Positions 37,171-46,694 of a stretch of 64,000 nucleotides of DNA are shown piece by piece. Each line of letters begins with the position of its first letter. Position 1 is the first letter of the stretch. The translations under genes were made by a program, and so were the position numbers. The notes below the pieces were generated by a model. That model did no database searches and had not been told where the DNA came from. It saw nothing but the letters and a program-made list of their open reading frames with translations. Location of the stretch: NCBI RefSeq assembly GCF_014201465.1, contig NZ_JACHEP010000002.1:1-64000 (forward strand). The letters are read 5' to 3'. Origin of the DNA: Anoxybacteroides tepidamans (GTDB taxonomy: Bacteria > Bacillota > Bacilli > Bacillales > Anoxybacillaceae).

Positions 37171-37995
37171 TTACATTAAAATATTTTTCGGCTGTTTATA
37201 AGCAGCTGTTTTACCTTGCTGAATCAACACAATCGCTAACACGACAACAGTCGCAATTAGCACATACCAAAACGCGGTTGTCATCTTTCCTAAAAAGATA
37301 GCTTTGTAAAATAATCCGCCAAACGATCCGCCAAGCGCTGGACCAATGACCGGAATCCATGCATACGACCAATTCGAAGAACCTTTCCCTGGAATCGGAA
37401 GAAGAAAATGTGCGATGCGCGGACCTAAGTCGCGAGCTGGATTAATCGCATAGCCCGTTGTTCCCCCGAGCGACAAGCCGATGCCAACGATGAGGAAACC
37501 AACAATAAACGGATTTAACCCATCAGTAAATTTATTCGCCCCAATCGCTAAAATTCCTACAATTAAGATAAATGACCCAATGATTTCGCTTAGTAAATTG
37601 GCAAAAGGATTTGGGACAGCTGGACCTGTTGCAAATACGCCGAGCTTCACGCTTGGATCATCCGTTTCATTCCAATGCGGTAAATAATGAAGGAATACAA
37701 CGGTCGCCCCAATAATCGCACCGAGAAACTGTGCCACAATATATGTTGGAACATCTACCCACGGAAAATCTCCATTAAAAGCTAACGCGAGTGTAACCGC
37801 CGGATTTAAGTGGGCTCCACTGAATTGCCCTACCGCATAGACAGCAATCGCTACAGCCAATCCCCACCCCATCGTAATCACGATCCATCCTGAGTTTTGC
37901 GCAAACGACTTTTTTAAACTCACCCCTGCGCAAACTCCGCCACCAAAAATAATGAGCAAAGCTGTGCCGACAAGTTCGGCAACAAATGGTGTCAT
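37171..37995 (-). CDS. glpF: Glycerol uptake facilitator
   Basis: A 274-residue aquaglyceroporin. Six membrane helices and two half-helices carry the pore motifs NPAVTLAL and NPARDLGP. The arginine after the second NPA is kept. It admits glycerol for capture by GlpK. The ATG follows AAGGGGGAATG. First gene of glpFK, with a leader terminator 40-90 nt upstream. Confidence 0.94.
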   Translation of the reverse strand: MTPFVAELVGTALLIIFGGGVCAGVSLKKSFAQNSGWIVITMGWGLAVAIAVYAVGQFSGAHLNPAVTLALAFNGDFPWVDVPTYIVAQFLGAIIGATVVFLHYLPHWNETDDPSVKLGVFATGPAVPNPFANLLSEIIGSFILIVGILAIGANKFTDGLNPFIVGFLIVGIGLSLGGTTGYAINPARDLGPRIAHFLLPIPGKGSSNWSYAWIPVIGPALGGSFGGLFYKAIFLGKMTTAFWYVLIATVVVLAIVLIQQGKTAAYKQPKNILM

Positions 37996-38037
37996 TTCTC
38001 ATTCCCCCTTTTTTGTTTTTTGTGGCAAAAAAGACAA

Positions 38038-38081
38038 AGACCCACACATCTCCTCCATAACAGAGGAACATGTGTGGGTCT
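38038..38081 (-). promoter_or_regulatory. glpFK leader terminator (GlpP antitermination target)
   Basis: On the minus strand AGACCCACACAT pairs perfectly with ATGTGTGGGTCT, followed by TTGTCTTTTTT, all before the glpF start. This is the arrangement of the GlpP-controlled leader in B. subtilis. No glpP gene is in the window. Confidence 0.8.
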
Positions 38082-38109
38082 CCGAATCTCCGCCACGTTT
38101 ATTAACTTG

Positions 38110-38143
38110 ATTATAAGGATAAAGGTATTTGTAAGCGTTGTCA
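38110..38143 (-). promoter_or_regulatory. glpFK promoter with cre-like site
   Basis: TATAAT lies on the minus strand at 38110-38115. TGACAACGCTTACA (38130-38143) matches cre at 13 of 14 positions and covers the -35 region, which is itself poor. Confidence 0.6.
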
Positions 38144-38167
38144 ATATATTTTTAAGAGTTTTTTTCT

Positions 38168-38566
38168 CTATTTTGGCACAATTTGAATATAATCAAAATC
38201 GAGCGTATCGACCGCATCTTCAATATGCAAACGCGTGATAAAACGGTAAGAAACGCCCGGTTGCGAAGGGACGATTTGTTCAGGAATGCGATAGCGAAAC
38301 GGTAAAACCTTCTTTTGCTCCGCTTCGATCATAAACTCTCCAGCGATCGGAATCGTCGCGATGACCGTATCTTCTTCCTTCCCATCGCGCAACGTTTTGC
38401 AAACGAAATCCACATCAAGCTTCATAATCTTCTGCTCCACCGTTCCGCCGCGAATGTACAACTTCCCTTCGATCACATCCCCAGGTTTCAACACGTTTTT
38501 ATTTAACAGCAAGTCGACGTACGCCGAACCAACTCCTAATTTCGACATCATTTTGCGCAATAACAT
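38168..38566 (-). CDS. Short Spo0M-like arrestin-fold protein
   Basis: A 132-residue protein matching the N-terminal arrestin-like domain of the sporulation-control protein Spo0M (VDLLLNKNVLKPGDVIEGKL, PFRYRIPEQIVPSQPGVSYR). Full Spo0M proteins are about twice this length; the C-terminal domain is absent here and the frame closes cleanly, so this is a short form rather than an obvious truncation. Role in sporulation or cell shape is inference. The ATG follows AGGTGAAGGAG. Confidence 0.72.
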   Translation of the reverse strand: MLLRKMMSKLGVGSAYVDLLLNKNVLKPGDVIEGKLYIRGGTVEQKIMKLDVDFVCKTLRDGKEEDTVIATIPIAGEFMIEAEQKKVLPFRYRIPEQIVPSQPGVSYRFITRLHIEDAVDTLDFDYIQIVPK

Positions 38567-38717
38567 TCTCCTTCACCTCTTCTGACTTCATTCCGACATC
38601 TTTTGTTGCATTTTGTAGTACCTTTTTCTTCGTTAACAAATCAAACTAATATAGTATACGAAGATCAAGCCCGCCTTGTTTCACTACTTCGCCTATACAA
38701 AGAAAAAAAAGATAAAA

Positions 38718-38744
38718 GACCTATGCCACATTTCGGCAAAGGTC
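38718..38744 (-). terminator. Terminator of the 38.8-kb small gene
   Basis: GACCTATGCC (38718-38727) pairs with GGCAAAGGTC (38735-38744) with one mismatch; the minus strand continues TTTTATCTTTTTTTT. Confidence 0.65.
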
Positions 38745-38826
38745 CGCTTGCTTACCACCTTAAATGATAGCGCTTCCAATACTACCTATTGTCTAATCTA
38801 TGCCATCATCGTTCATTTGTCAACAG

Positions 38827-39078
38827 TTATTCATACACATTTTCATTTTCAATGACATAGTCCACACGAATAACTGGGATATCATGATTTTCAACTTCTG
38901 CCACAATTAAGCCGATATGGTCGTTATAAATACAAAACGTTTGCTGACCTTTTTTAAAAGCCGTTTCTCCGTATGAAAGCACTGTATGATAAAGTTTCCG
39001 ATCATCGATATGTTGTAATCTTACTTTTTTTCCTAAATGAATAATGACTTCTTTTCCATCAATATTTCCACGATACAT
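38827..39078 (-). CDS. Small hypothetical protein
   Basis: An 83-residue protein that I do not recognise. It is mostly beta-strand in pattern (KEVIIHLGKKVRLQHID, FCIYNDHIGLIVAEVE) with an acidic tail and no signal peptide or membrane segment. ATG at 39078 is chosen because GGGGGA precedes it; the frame is open to 39120. Monocistronic with its own terminator, divergent from the cold-shock gene. Confidence 0.6.
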   Translation of the reverse strand: MYRGNIDGKEVIIHLGKKVRLQHIDDRKLYHTVLSYGETAFKKGQQTFCIYNDHIGLIVAEVENHDIPVIRVDYVIENENVYE

Positions 39079-39256
39079 ACGTACATCCCCCTTCACGCTC
39101 GTATTTCCAATGTATGACATTCCTCATCTATTCATACATATTTTTATGCTTATTTTATGCTTATTAAAATTATTCGACAACAGAGCGGCATTTCCCTTTC
39201 ATTCAGAATATTGCAAAAAAAATTGCAAATTTTTTCTGAATTTCACGCTCTTTTCC

Positions 39257-39285
39257 TTGACGTTGCCGTTCCATTAGTGTATAGT
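39257..39285 (+). promoter_or_regulatory. Promoter of the cold-shock gene
   Basis: TTGACG (39257-39262) and TATAGT (39280-39285) are 17 nt apart. The leader to the ATG at 39430 is about 140 nt, the long structured kind seen before cold-shock genes. Confidence 0.7.
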
Positions 39286-39429
39286 AAAGACATCATTTAA
39301 CAGAATATATCTCATGCAATACAGCACGAGCCGCTCACCTTAGACCGCTGTGGAGTATATTCCGTTATTTGATAAAAATTTTTTAAGTTAGCCGCAAGGT
39401 GCTAAAGGTATTAGGAGGAATTAAGTATT

Positions 39430-39630
39430 ATGCAAAACGGTAAAGTAAAATGGTTTAACAATGAAAAAGGTTATGGGTTTATCGAAGTGGAAGGCGGAGC
39501 AGACGTATTCGTTCACTTCACAGCAATCCAAGGTGAAGGCTACAAAACATTAGAAGAAGGTCAAGAAGTTTCCTTCGAGATCGTTCAAGGAAACCGCGGA
39601 CCTCAAGCTGCGAACGTAGTAAAATTATAA
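39430..39630 (+). CDS. Cold-shock protein, CspB/CspD type
   Basis: A 66-residue single cold-shock domain protein that binds single-stranded RNA and DNA and keeps mRNA unfolded. The RNP1 motif KGYGFIEV and RNP2 motif VFVHF are intact, and KWFNNEKG opens the domain. The ATG follows TAGGAGGAATTAAG at good spacing. Long 5' leader from the promoter at 39257; a terminator follows. Which csp paralogue it is cannot be told. Confidence 0.93.
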   Translation: MQNGKVKWFNNEKGYGFIEVEGGADVFVHFTAIQGEGYKTLEEGQEVSFEIVQGNRGPQAANVVKL

Positions 39631-39675
39631 TCAAGCGCTCGTTGACATAAAAGTAAGACGAAAGCGAACGAAAAG

Positions 39676-39698
39676 GCTGGCATTATGCCAGTTTTTTT
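39676..39698 (+). terminator. Cold-shock gene terminator
   Basis: CTGGC pairs with GCCAG around ATTAT and is followed by TTTTTTT. Confidence 0.75.
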
Positions 39699-39756
39699 CT
39701 TTTATATACATATTTTTCGCAAACGACACAAACACTATCAGCTAGGAGGTGTTTTC

Positions 39757-40017
39757 ATGGAACGTGATCTTCATTCCGGATACAACGATTTAAAACAGCT
39801 CGAAATGTTTGTGGAAACAGCCAAAAAAATAGTCGGATCAGCCACGATGAGCTTAGATCTTGACATGCTAGAAGGCGCTAAACAAGCTGTCGCGAACGCA
39901 TACGAGCAACTTGCGCGCGTCCGCAGCCAAAAAACCGGTGTCGATGATTCATTTATTTCCAAGTGCGAACGAGAGTTGCAGCGCGCCGAACATCAACTGA
40001 ATGAGGCGATTCACTAA
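39757..40017 (+). CDS. DUF2564-like small protein
   Basis: An 86-residue helical protein resembling the DUF2564 family of spore formers (NDLKQLEMFVETAKKIVGSA is typical). Function unknown. ATG at 39757 is set by TAGGAGGTG; the frame stays open upstream to 39685, through the preceding terminator. It may be cotranscribed at low level with csp, or have its own promoter; a bidirectional terminator follows. Confidence 0.65.
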   Translation: MERDLHSGYNDLKQLEMFVETAKKIVGSATMSLDLDMLEGAKQAVANAYEQLARVRSQKTGVDDSFISKCERELQRAEHQLNEAIH

Positions 40018-40023
40018 GCAGTC

Positions 40024-40053
40024 AAAAAGGCTGACGGTTATTTCAGCCTTTTT
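40024..40053. terminator. Bidirectional terminator
   Basis: AAAAAGGCTGA (40024-40034) pairs with TCAGCCTTTTT (40043-40053), between convergent genes. Confidence 0.8.
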
Positions 40054-40054
40054 A

Positions 40055-40270
40055 TTATGAACGAGAAGACACAGTTAGGAGCATTTCCCCATATTGTTTG
40101 ATCATCTCCCCAACTGTACAATGAGTGATGCAAAACGATTGGGCATATGTTTTTCCCACTTCTTTACGAAACGTGCTTTTAATAAAACACCCTTCGCAAT
40201 ACGTGCTGTGAATGTCATTTAGCTTTGCTAATATTTCTTTTCGTTTCGCTAGTTTCTCTTCTTTATTCAT
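40055..40270 (-). CDS. ypeQ: Small zinc-finger-type protein (YpeQ-like)
   Basis: A 71-residue protein with four cysteines in CEGCFIKS and FCITHCTVGE, a conserved small zinc-binding domain in bacilli. Resembles B. subtilis YpeQ, and the neighbour is YpeP-like, as there. Its ATG at 40270 lies just inside the end of the ypeP-like gene (8-nt overlap), so translation is probably coupled. Function unknown. Confidence 0.6.
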   Translation of the reverse strand: MNKEEKLAKRKEILAKLNDIHSTYCEGCFIKSTFRKEVGKTYAQSFCITHCTVGEMIKQYGEMLLTVSSRS

Positions 40271-40943
40271 CTCTGTCGATCCCTTTCTTCGCAAGTTCAA
40301 TCGTGCTAGCAATGATTTTCCCTTCTAGCGCTTGACGGGCAAGTTGGTCCGCTTCTTTATTTTGCTTTCGTGAAATCGGTTCGTAAATCGGCTGAATTCC
40401 AAGCTCCTTTAGTTTCGCCTCAATGCGGTCGAGCCATGCGTTGTATTCTTTTTCAAAACATGGCCAAGCACCTGATAGCTGATTTAATACAACGTGCGAA
40501 TCGCCGCGAAACACGACCGGCAAATGGTGAACACCGAGCTCCTCAAGCATTTGCACAGCAAACCAAAAAGCGGCGTATTCCGCTTCATTGTTCGATTTCA
40601 ATTGTCCAAGCCGACGATTCACACGAAGGCGATACGGTTGATGATTTTGTTGATAGTAAATGGCCGCGCCAACCCCTGCTTCAAGCGTTTCGTTATCAAA
40701 TCCGCCGTCAAAATAAGCGATAATGTCGTGCGGCTCGCTTTCGATTTCTTGCAGTAATTTTACCAATTCTTTTTTCGTCCATATCGTATTTCGACGATCA
40801 ATAAATGTTAACTCTTTGACGCGTCCGGTTTTTTCAAAGTCTTCTGCTAATAGAAGCGCTTTTTCTGCCGGGAGAACATCGGAAGTTAACACAATTTCTT
40901 GCTTTTTTGGCGTTATGTATGTCCACTGAATAATCACATCCAC
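40263..40943 (-). CDS. ypeP: RNase HI-like protein (YpeP-like)
   Basis: A 226-residue protein with a C-terminal RNase H fold (about 73-210): the acidic residues lie in IIAYFDGGFD, NNEAEYAAFWFA and VVFRGDSHVV, with KEADQLARQAL at the end. About 70 N-terminal residues precede the domain. In B. subtilis YpeP is an RNase HI homologue of doubtful activity. The start is GTG at 40943, with AAGGA some distance upstream. Overlaps the YpeQ-like gene by 8 nt. Confidence 0.75.
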   Translation of the reverse strand: MDVIIQWTYITPKKQEIVLTSDVLPAEKALLLAEDFEKTGRVKELTFIDRRNTIWTKKELVKLLQEIESEPHDIIAYFDGGFDNETLEAGVGAAIYYQQNHQPYRLRVNRRLGQLKSNNEAEYAAFWFAVQMLEELGVHHLPVVFRGDSHVVLNQLSGAWPCFEKEYNAWLDRIEAKLKELGIQPIYEPISRKQNKEADQLARQALEGKIIASTIELAKKGIDRDE

Positions 40944-41129
40944 TTTTTCGTCATCCTTCCACCATTCATTCTTCTTTATTATACAACAAACAGCTGCTCA
41001 AAATAACTATTCACCTGTTCCGCAAAAAAGTATAGAAATTTTCTAAAAATGATGGTAAAGTAGCAATAGTTTCATCTATATGCGCCACCCATGATTTGTA
41101 ATCTTTCGTTTATTTGGAGGAATATAAAG

Positions 41130-41510
41130 TTGATTGAAGTATACATTGACGGAGCAAGTGCCGGAAACCCTGGGCCTTCTGGTGCAGGGATTTTTATTAA
41201 AGCAAACGGAACAGCAGAACGGTACTCGATTCCGCTCGGCGTAATGTCCAATCACGAAGCAGAGCTTCACTCTCTCATTAAAGCGCTCGAAATTTGCCTT
41301 GAAAAAGGATATCGCACCGTTTCATTCCGAACAGATTCACAGCTTGTTGACCACGCTATCGAAAAAGAATTTGTCAAAAACAAACAATACGCGCCTCTTT
41401 TACAACATGCTCTTTTATTAACGAAAAAATTTGATTTGTTTTTTCTAAAATGGATTCCGAGCAAAGACAATCATGTGGCAGATAAATTGGCGCGACAAGC
41501 CATTCGCTAA
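41130..41510 (+). CDS. ypdQ: RNase HI-like protein (YpdQ-like)
   Basis: A 126-residue single-domain RNase H fold protein: EVYIDGASAGNPGPSGAG with the first aspartate, NHEAELHSLIKAL with the glutamate, and TDSQLVDHAI with the next aspartate, then NHVADKLARQA. Related to B. subtilis YpdQ. The best start is TTG at 41130 behind GGAGG; the frame is open upstream to 41091. Divergent from the YpeP-like gene. Might process RNA-DNA hybrids; activity unproven. Confidence 0.78.
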   Translation: MIEVYIDGASAGNPGPSGAGIFIKANGTAERYSIPLGVMSNHEAELHSLIKALEICLEKGYRTVSFRTDSQLVDHAIEKEFVKNKQYAPLLQHALLLTKKFDLFFLKWIPSKDNHVADKLARQAIR

Positions 41511-41534
41511 AATGAATCGATAGGAGGTTAAACG

Positions 41535-42446
41535 TTGAAAAAACAATGGATCGCCGATGCCAGTCTTCTTGCGGTTGCGTTCGTGTGGGGAGCGACATTT
41601 GTTGTCGTCCAAAATGCGATTTCATTCCTCGAACCGCTTTCGTTTAACGCCGTTCGTTTTTGGCTGGCTGGGATTTTTTTGCTTGCATGGCTGTTTCTCT
41701 TTCACCGCTCCTCGCTCCAAGCATTCAATCGATCATTGTTGCTTGCTGGTATATGGATGGGGCTTTGGCTGTTTAGCGGCTATGCGTTACAAACGATCGG
41801 TCTATTGTATACAACATCGTCAAAAGCGGGATTTATTACCGGGCTTAGCGTCGTGTTAGTGCCGCTCTTTTCGTTTCTTTTTTTAAAACAAAAACCTACA
41901 GCTAATGCTGTATTCGGTGCTATCATTGCGACATTTGGCTTATATTTTTTGACGATGAACGGCGGCGATTGGTCGATCAATCGCGGCGATTTATTTGTTT
42001 TCTTTTGCGCCCTTTCGTTTGCGATGCACATTATCGTCACTGGAAAATATTCGTCACATCATCCGACATTTTTGCTGACCGTTACGCAAATTTTTACAGT
42101 CGCTGTCATGTGCTCTGTTTTTGCTTTTATATTTGAAGACGGCACTAAAATGTGGGATATCGCCATTTTGCAACAGCAACAAGTATGGACGGCGTTGCTC
42201 GTTACATCATTGCTCGCAACGGCCGCCGCTTTTTTAATCCAGACCAATTTTCAAAAGTATACGACCCCCGCTCGTGTTGCTCTTATTTTTGCAATGGAGC
42301 CGGTGTTTGCCGCTGTGACGGCCTACATATGGGCAGGCGAACGGCTTTCGACCGCCGGCATCATCGGATGTATTGGCATTTTATTAGGAATGATCATTTC
42401 TGAGCTTCCCATCTCCTTTATGGAGCGAAAAACGATTGTCGAATAA
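41535..42446 (+). CDS. EamA/DMT-family transporter
   Basis: A 303-residue membrane protein with ten hydrophobic segments in two EamA repeats (LLAVAFVWGATFVVVQ near the start; FAMEPVFAAVTAYIWAGERL in the second half). Drug/metabolite transporter superfamily; substrate unknown, metabolite or amino-acid efflux is typical. The TTG start at 41535 follows TAGGAGG. It begins 24 bp after the YpdQ-like gene and is likely cotranscribed. Confidence 0.82.
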   Translation: MKKQWIADASLLAVAFVWGATFVVVQNAISFLEPLSFNAVRFWLAGIFLLAWLFLFHRSSLQAFNRSLLLAGIWMGLWLFSGYALQTIGLLYTTSSKAGFITGLSVVLVPLFSFLFLKQKPTANAVFGAIIATFGLYFLTMNGGDWSINRGDLFVFFCALSFAMHIIVTGKYSSHHPTFLLTVTQIFTVAVMCSVFAFIFEDGTKMWDIAILQQQQVWTALLVTSLLATAAAFLIQTNFQKYTTPARVALIFAMEPVFAAVTAYIWAGERLSTAGIIGCIGILLGMIISELPISFMERKTIVE

Positions 42447-42460
42447 ACAGCTGACGCAAT

Positions 42461-42491
42461 AAAATCCTCGAATCGCGCATTCGAGGATTTT
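42461..42491. terminator. Bidirectional terminator
   Basis: AAAATCCTCGAAT (42461-42473) pairs perfectly with ATTCGAGGATTTT (42479-42491) between convergent genes. Confidence 0.85.
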
Positions 42492-42767
42492 CTATTCATC
42501 GATCAATCCTTTTTCTTTCATAAACAAGCGTACTTGTTTATTTGTTGCAAGCTGTTGTTTTCGAAACTCTTCAAGCAATGAGAGAAAAAAACTCCCATCA
42601 AATTGTTTTTGGATTTTTAACGTCCATTCAAGCGCCATAATAGTTAACTCGTCGCTTGCTTGCGCATATTGCTGGCCAAACTGTACAAAACGGAATGAAT
42701 CTTCCCCGAGGCGAAACCCTTTGCTTGCGAGAAAGTCAAAATATTGGGCGACCGTTTGTTTTTTCAT
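42492..42767 (-). CDS. Small conserved hypothetical protein
   Basis: A 91-residue soluble helical protein (AQYFDFLASKGFRLGEDSF, then ALEWTLKIQKQFDGSFFLSL). It resembles small uncharacterised Bacillus proteins of DUF6123 type, but I am not sure of the family. No membrane or catalytic motif. The ATG follows GGGAGAAGGAGC. Function unknown. Confidence 0.6.
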   Translation of the reverse strand: MKKQTVAQYFDFLASKGFRLGEDSFRFVQFGQQYAQASDELTIMALEWTLKIQKQFDGSFFLSLLEEFRKQQLATNKQVRLFMKEKGLIDE

Positions 42768-42830
42768 GCTCCTTCTCCCGACATAACGTATTCGCTTTCA
42801 TCTTAACTCATTTTTTTGATAATGGCTAGC

Positions 42831-43295
42831 TTATTTTTTCTTCGCCCACCAATACGAGAGAAAGCCTGTAAACATCCCTAACAAAGCGCCGCCGATCACT
42901 TCAATCGGCTGATGGCCAAGCCGTTCGCGAATGCGTTCTTTTTTCTTTTCGTACCACGCTTGCTTCGGATTATGCTCAAGACGCATCACCTCTTCTGCCA
43001 ATTCGTTAAGGCGGATCGCCAACTCCCCTGCTTGTTTACGCACACCTTGAGCGTCATACATGACAATCAACCCAAAGAGAGCTGCTAACGCAAAATCGAT
43101 CGTTCGCATACCACGTTTTAACGCAATAAACGTTGCTAGCGAAGAAACGCCTGCTGAGTGGGAGCTTGGCATTCCGCCCGTTTCCCAAAAATATGCCCAA
43201 CGCCATTTTCCCGTTTCTAATTTTTTCAGAGGAATTTTTAAAAATTGGGCGAAAGCGATCGTCCATAACGCCGTTTTTAACGCTCGGTTCATCAT
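42831..43295 (-). CDS. Divergent PAP2-family membrane protein
   Basis: A 154-residue protein with the divergent PAP2 (DUF212, YuiD-like) pattern: WETGGMPSSHSAGVSSLATF holds the conserved SSHS, then FGLIVMYDAQGVRKQAGELA. Several hydrophobic helices. Related to acid phosphatase/vanadium peroxidase proteins; substrate unknown. ATG at 43295 with AAAGGAG is chosen over the open frame to 43346. Confidence 0.8.
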   Translation of the reverse strand: MMNRALKTALWTIAFAQFLKIPLKKLETGKWRWAYFWETGGMPSSHSAGVSSLATFIALKRGMRTIDFALAALFGLIVMYDAQGVRKQAGELAIRLNELAEEVMRLEHNPKQAWYEKKKERIRERLGHQPIEVIGGALLGMFTGFLSYWWAKKK

Positions 43296-43366
43296 TGATT
43301 CTCCTTTCCATTGCCTTAAACATATTTTTTCACAAATAGGTAACACTATCCCCGGAGGTGAAGATC

Positions 43367-43501
43367 ATGGCGAAAAACGGCGGAAAAAATCGCGGAACGA
43401 AAGCACCTAGCGTTAATCCACAAGGGTTCGGACAAGACGGCTGGACACCTGATCCAAAAAGTGAGCTAGAAAACGCAGCGAAGCGAAGCAATAAAAAATA
43501 G
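43367..43501 (+). CDS. sspL: Small acid-soluble spore protein L-like
   Basis: A 44-residue basic, glycine-rich peptide ending DPKSELENAAKRSNKK, resembling SspL of B. subtilis (NPQG and DPKxELE...AKxSN). Minor SASP of the spore core, expected to be made in the forespore under sigma-G. The ATG follows CGGAGGTGAAG. A shared terminator separates it from the convergent acnA. Confidence 0.75.
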   Translation: MAKNGGKNRGTKAPSVNPQGFGQDGWTPDPKSELENAAKRSNKK

Positions 43502-43520
43502 CTTATTTCTTTTCACCACA

Positions 43521-43551
43521 AAAAGGGCGTCCTAAAACAGGACACCCTTTT
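43521..43551. terminator. Bidirectional terminator of sspL and acnA
   Basis: AAAAGGGCGTCC (43521-43532) pairs with GGACACCCTTTT (43540-43551) with one wobble. Confidence 0.8.
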
Positions 43552-43554
43552 ACA

Positions 43555-46266
43555 TTATTTCTGATGCAATTTTTCGCGCAATACCATTTGTAAAATACCA
43601 CCGTGACGATAGTAGTCAATTTCCACTTCGCTGTCAAAGCGCACAAGCACTTCAAATTCTTTTTTGTTTCCTTCATCGTCAGTTGCAGTAACTTTTACGT
43701 AGTCACGTGGTTTGACGTTTTCATCAATGTGAATTTCAAACGTTTCTTTTCCAGTGAGTCCGAGCGTTTCAGCATTTTCCCCTGCTTTAAATTGAAGTGG
43801 CAACACGCCCATTAAAACGAGGTTCGAACGATGGATGCGCTCAAAACTTTCTGCGATGACCGTTTTAATTCCTAACAAGAACGTACCTTTTGCCGCCCAG
43901 TCGCGAGAGCTTCCCATTCCATAATCTTTTCCAGCGATGACGACAAGGCCTGTACCGTCATGTTTGTATTTCATGCATGCATCGTAAATCGACATCACTT
44001 CGCCTGTTGGCCAGTAGGTTGTATATCCGCCTTCTGTACCTGGCGCAATTTGGTTGCGAATGCGGATATTCGCAAACGTACCGCGCATCATGACCTCATG
44101 GTTACCGCGGCGAGAACCGTAAGAGTTGAAATCTTTCGGATCGACGCCTTTCGAAATGAGGTATTGGCCTGCCGGCGTATTTTTGCCGATCGATCCAGCC
44201 GGTGAAATATGGTCCGTTGTGACAGAGTCGCCAAATTTACCGACAACGCGCAAGCCTGTAAGCGGTTGTACTTGGCGAACATCTCGAGACAGTCCTTCAA
44301 AGAACGGAGGGTTTTGGATATACGTTGAATCCTCATCCCATTGATAAAGCGGCTCGTCCGTTGTTTCAATCGCATTCCAGCGCGCATTGTCATCGAACAC
44401 ACGCTCATATTCTTTGCGGAACAACTCTGGCGTTACCGTTTGTTTCACGACTTCTTTCACTTCTTCCGTCGTCGGCCAAATATCATTAAAGTACACGTCG
44501 TTGCCGTCTTTATCTTTACCGATTGGATCATTCAATAAGTCGATGTCGACCGTGCCGGCCAATGCATATGCAACGACAAGCGGTGGTGAAGCTAAGTAGT
44601 TGCCTTTTACAAGCGGATGAATCCTCCCTTCAAAGTTACGGTTACCCGAAAGAACGCTTGTCACAAGCAAATCGTTTTCCGCAATCGCTTTTTCTAATTC
44701 AGGCGCAAGCGGACCGGAGTTACCGATACATGTCGTACAACCGTAGCCAACGATGTTAAAGCCGATTTGTTCCAAGTACGGAAGCAAGCCCGAATCTTTT
44801 AAGTATCCCGTTACGACTTTTGATCCTGGTGCGAGCGATGTTTTGACGTATTTCGGAACTTTCAATCCTTTTTCTACCGCTTTTTTCGCCACTAAGCCAG
44901 CACCGATTAGTACGTATGGGTTCGATGTGTTCGTACAGCTTGTAATCGCGGCGATTGCGATTGCGCCTGTTTTCATTTTCACTTCTTCGCCGCTTAACGT
45001 CACGGTCATTTCTTTGTCAAGATCCGCTTCTGTCAAGCCGAAGCCTTGGTTTCCTTGCGGCGCTTTTACCGCTTCACGGAACGCCTCTTTCATTTTCGAA
45101 AGCGGAATTAAATCTTGCGGACGTTTTGGACCTGAAAGGTTCGCTTCGATATCAGACAAATTGATTTCCACGACGTCTGTGAATACTGGCTCCTCAGCGT
45201 CCGGCGTATAGAATAAGCCGTTTGCTTTGCAGTACGCTTCGACGACTTGCACGTGATGTTCATCGCGGCCAGTTAAGCGTAAGTAGTCAAGCGCTTCCGC
45301 GTCAACTGGGAAGAATCCGCATGTTGCCCCGTACTCTGGTGCCATGTTCGCTACCGTCGCGCGGTCTGCTAAAGGCAATGTCGCAACGCCTGGTCCGAAA
45401 AATTCAACGAACTTGCCGACAACGCCTTTTTTGCGAAGCACTTGTGTCACTTTTAAGGCGAGGTCTGTAGCCGTTGTTCCGTTTGGCAGTTTTCCTGTTA
45501 AGCGGACACCAATCACTTCTGGAACAGGGAAATAAGAAGGTTGTCCAAGCATTCCTGCTTCTGCTTCAATACCACCGACACCCCAGCCAAGAACGCCGAT
45601 TCCGTTAATCATCGTTGTATGGGAGTCTGTGCCGACAAGCGTATCTGGGAACGTTTCGTATTCGCCATTTTCTCCTTCTACCGCATGAACAACATTTGCT
45701 AAATATTCTAAGTTCACTTGGTGAACGATTCCTGTTGCCGGTGGAACAGCGCGGTAGTTATTAAACGCTTTTTGCGCCCATTTTAAAAACTTATAACGTT
45801 CCGCGTTGCGCTCAAACTCCAAATTCATGTTATACTCAAGCGCATCGTCTGTTCCTGCTTTATCGACTTGCACCGAGTGGTCAATGACAAGATCGACTGG
45901 AATTTCTGGGTTGATTTCGTACGGGTCGCCGCCGATATCCGCCATCGCTTTGCGCATCGAAGCTAAATCCACGACGGCCGGCACTCCTGTAAAGTCTTGT
46001 AAAATAACGCGGGACGGTTTAAATGGGACGTCGATATCTTTTAGCTCAGGTGTTCCCCATTTTGCCAAGTTTTCGACATGCTCTTTCGTAATGACGCGCC
46101 CGTCCACTTGGCGAAGGACTGATTCCAACAATACTTTAATGGAATAAGGCAGACGAGAAACGTTGCCGATTCCCGCTTCTTCAAGCGCTTGCAAACGGTA
46201 ATAGTTGTATTTTTTACCGTTTACTTCAAATGAAGCGCGGGCGTTAAATACATCTTGCTTTACCAT
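43555..46266 (-). CDS. acnA: Aconitate hydratase A
   Basis: A 903-residue 4Fe-4S enzyme that isomerises citrate to isocitrate in the TCA cycle; the apo form binds RNA in Bacillus. The three cluster cysteines lie in [11 protein letters not shown] and [33 protein letters not shown] and [10 protein letters not shown] are family signatures. Length is normal for AcnA/CitB. The ATG follows GAGGGGG. Flanked by SASP genes, as in B. subtilis. CcpC and CodY control would be expected; no clear site was identified. Confidence 0.96.
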   Translation of the reverse strand: MVKQDVFNARASFEVNGKKYNYYRLQALEEAGIGNVSRLPYSIKVLLESVLRQVDGRVITKEHVENLAKWGTPELKDIDVPFKPSRVILQDFTGVPAVVDLASMRKAMADIGGDPYEINPEIPVDLVIDHSVQVDKAGTDDALEYNMNLEFERNAERYKFLKWAQKAFNNYRAVPPATGIVHQVNLEYLANVVHAVEGENGEYETFPDTLVGTDSHTTMINGIGVLGWGVGGIEAEAGMLGQPSYFPVPEVIGVRLTGKLPNGTTATDLALKVTQVLRKKGVVGKFVEFFGPGVATLPLADRATVANMAPEYGATCGFFPVDAEALDYLRLTGRDEHHVQVVEAYCKANGLFYTPDAEEPVFTDVVEINLSDIEANLSGPKRPQDLIPLSKMKEAFREAVKAPQGNQGFGLTEADLDKEMTVTLSGEEVKMKTGAIAIAAITSCTNTSNPYVLIGAGLVAKKAVEKGLKVPKYVKTSLAPGSKVVTGYLKDSGLLPYLEQIGFNIVGYGCTTCIGNSGPLAPELEKAIAENDLLVTSVLSGNRNFEGRIHPLVKGNYLASPPLVVAYALAGTVDIDLLNDPIGKDKDGNDVYFNDIWPTTEEVKEVVKQTVTPELFRKEYERVFDDNARWNAIETTDEPLYQWDEDSTYIQNPPFFEGLSRDVRQVQPLTGLRVVGKFGDSVTTDHISPAGSIGKNTPAGQYLISKGVDPKDFNSYGSRRGNHEVMMRGTFANIRIRNQIAPGTEGGYTTYWPTGEVMSIYDACMKYKHDGTGLVVIAGKDYGMGSSRDWAAKGTFLLGIKTVIAESFERIHRSNLVLMGVLPLQFKAGENAETLGLTGKETFEIHIDENVKPRDYVKVTATDDEGNKKEFEVLVRFDSEVEIDYYRHGGILQMVLREKLHQK

Positions 46267-46468
46267 ATGTATACCCCCTCAGTTCATACTATACTACTTT
46301 TTCGCTCATTCGTCGAAAAAATAGTACGAATTCTCCCAAAACCCGTAAAATTGGTACGCTTTTATCTTATTATAAGCCACTATGAATTGTAAATAACTAT
46401 TCCATAGTTTCTTGTGCGAAAGAATAAATTTTCCCTGCTGCTATAAACTATGACCGGAGGTGAAGAGA

Positions 46469-46618
46469 GTGGGAAAGCGGAAAGCGAATCACATCATTCC
46501 GGGGATGAACGCCGCCAGCGCCCAAGGAATAGGTGCCGGCTATAATGAAGAGTTTTCGAATGAACCGTTGACAGAGGCACAGCGCCAAAACAACAAAAAA
46601 AGAAAAAAGAATCAGTAA
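46469..46618 (+). CDS. sspO: Small acid-soluble spore protein O
   Basis: A 49-residue peptide ([18 protein letters not shown], ending NNKKRKKNQ) matching SspO. Starts at GTG 46469 behind CGGAGGTGAAG. Lies divergently beside acnA, as in B. subtilis. Minor spore-core SASP. Confidence 0.85.
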   Translation: MGKRKANHIIPGMNAASAQGIGAGYNEEFSNEPLTEAQRQNNKKRKKNQ

Positions 46619-46660
46619 GGCGGCTGTTTCGCCATCCGGGACTACCATAAACAGCGCGTT

Positions 46661-46694
46661 AAAAGGGAATGTCACAAATGAGACATTCCCTTTT
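46661..46694. terminator. Bidirectional terminator after sspO
   Basis: AAAAGGGAATGTC (46661-46673) pairs perfectly with GACATTCCCTTTT (46682-46694). It overlaps the stop of the convergent gene at 46693. Confidence 0.85.
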
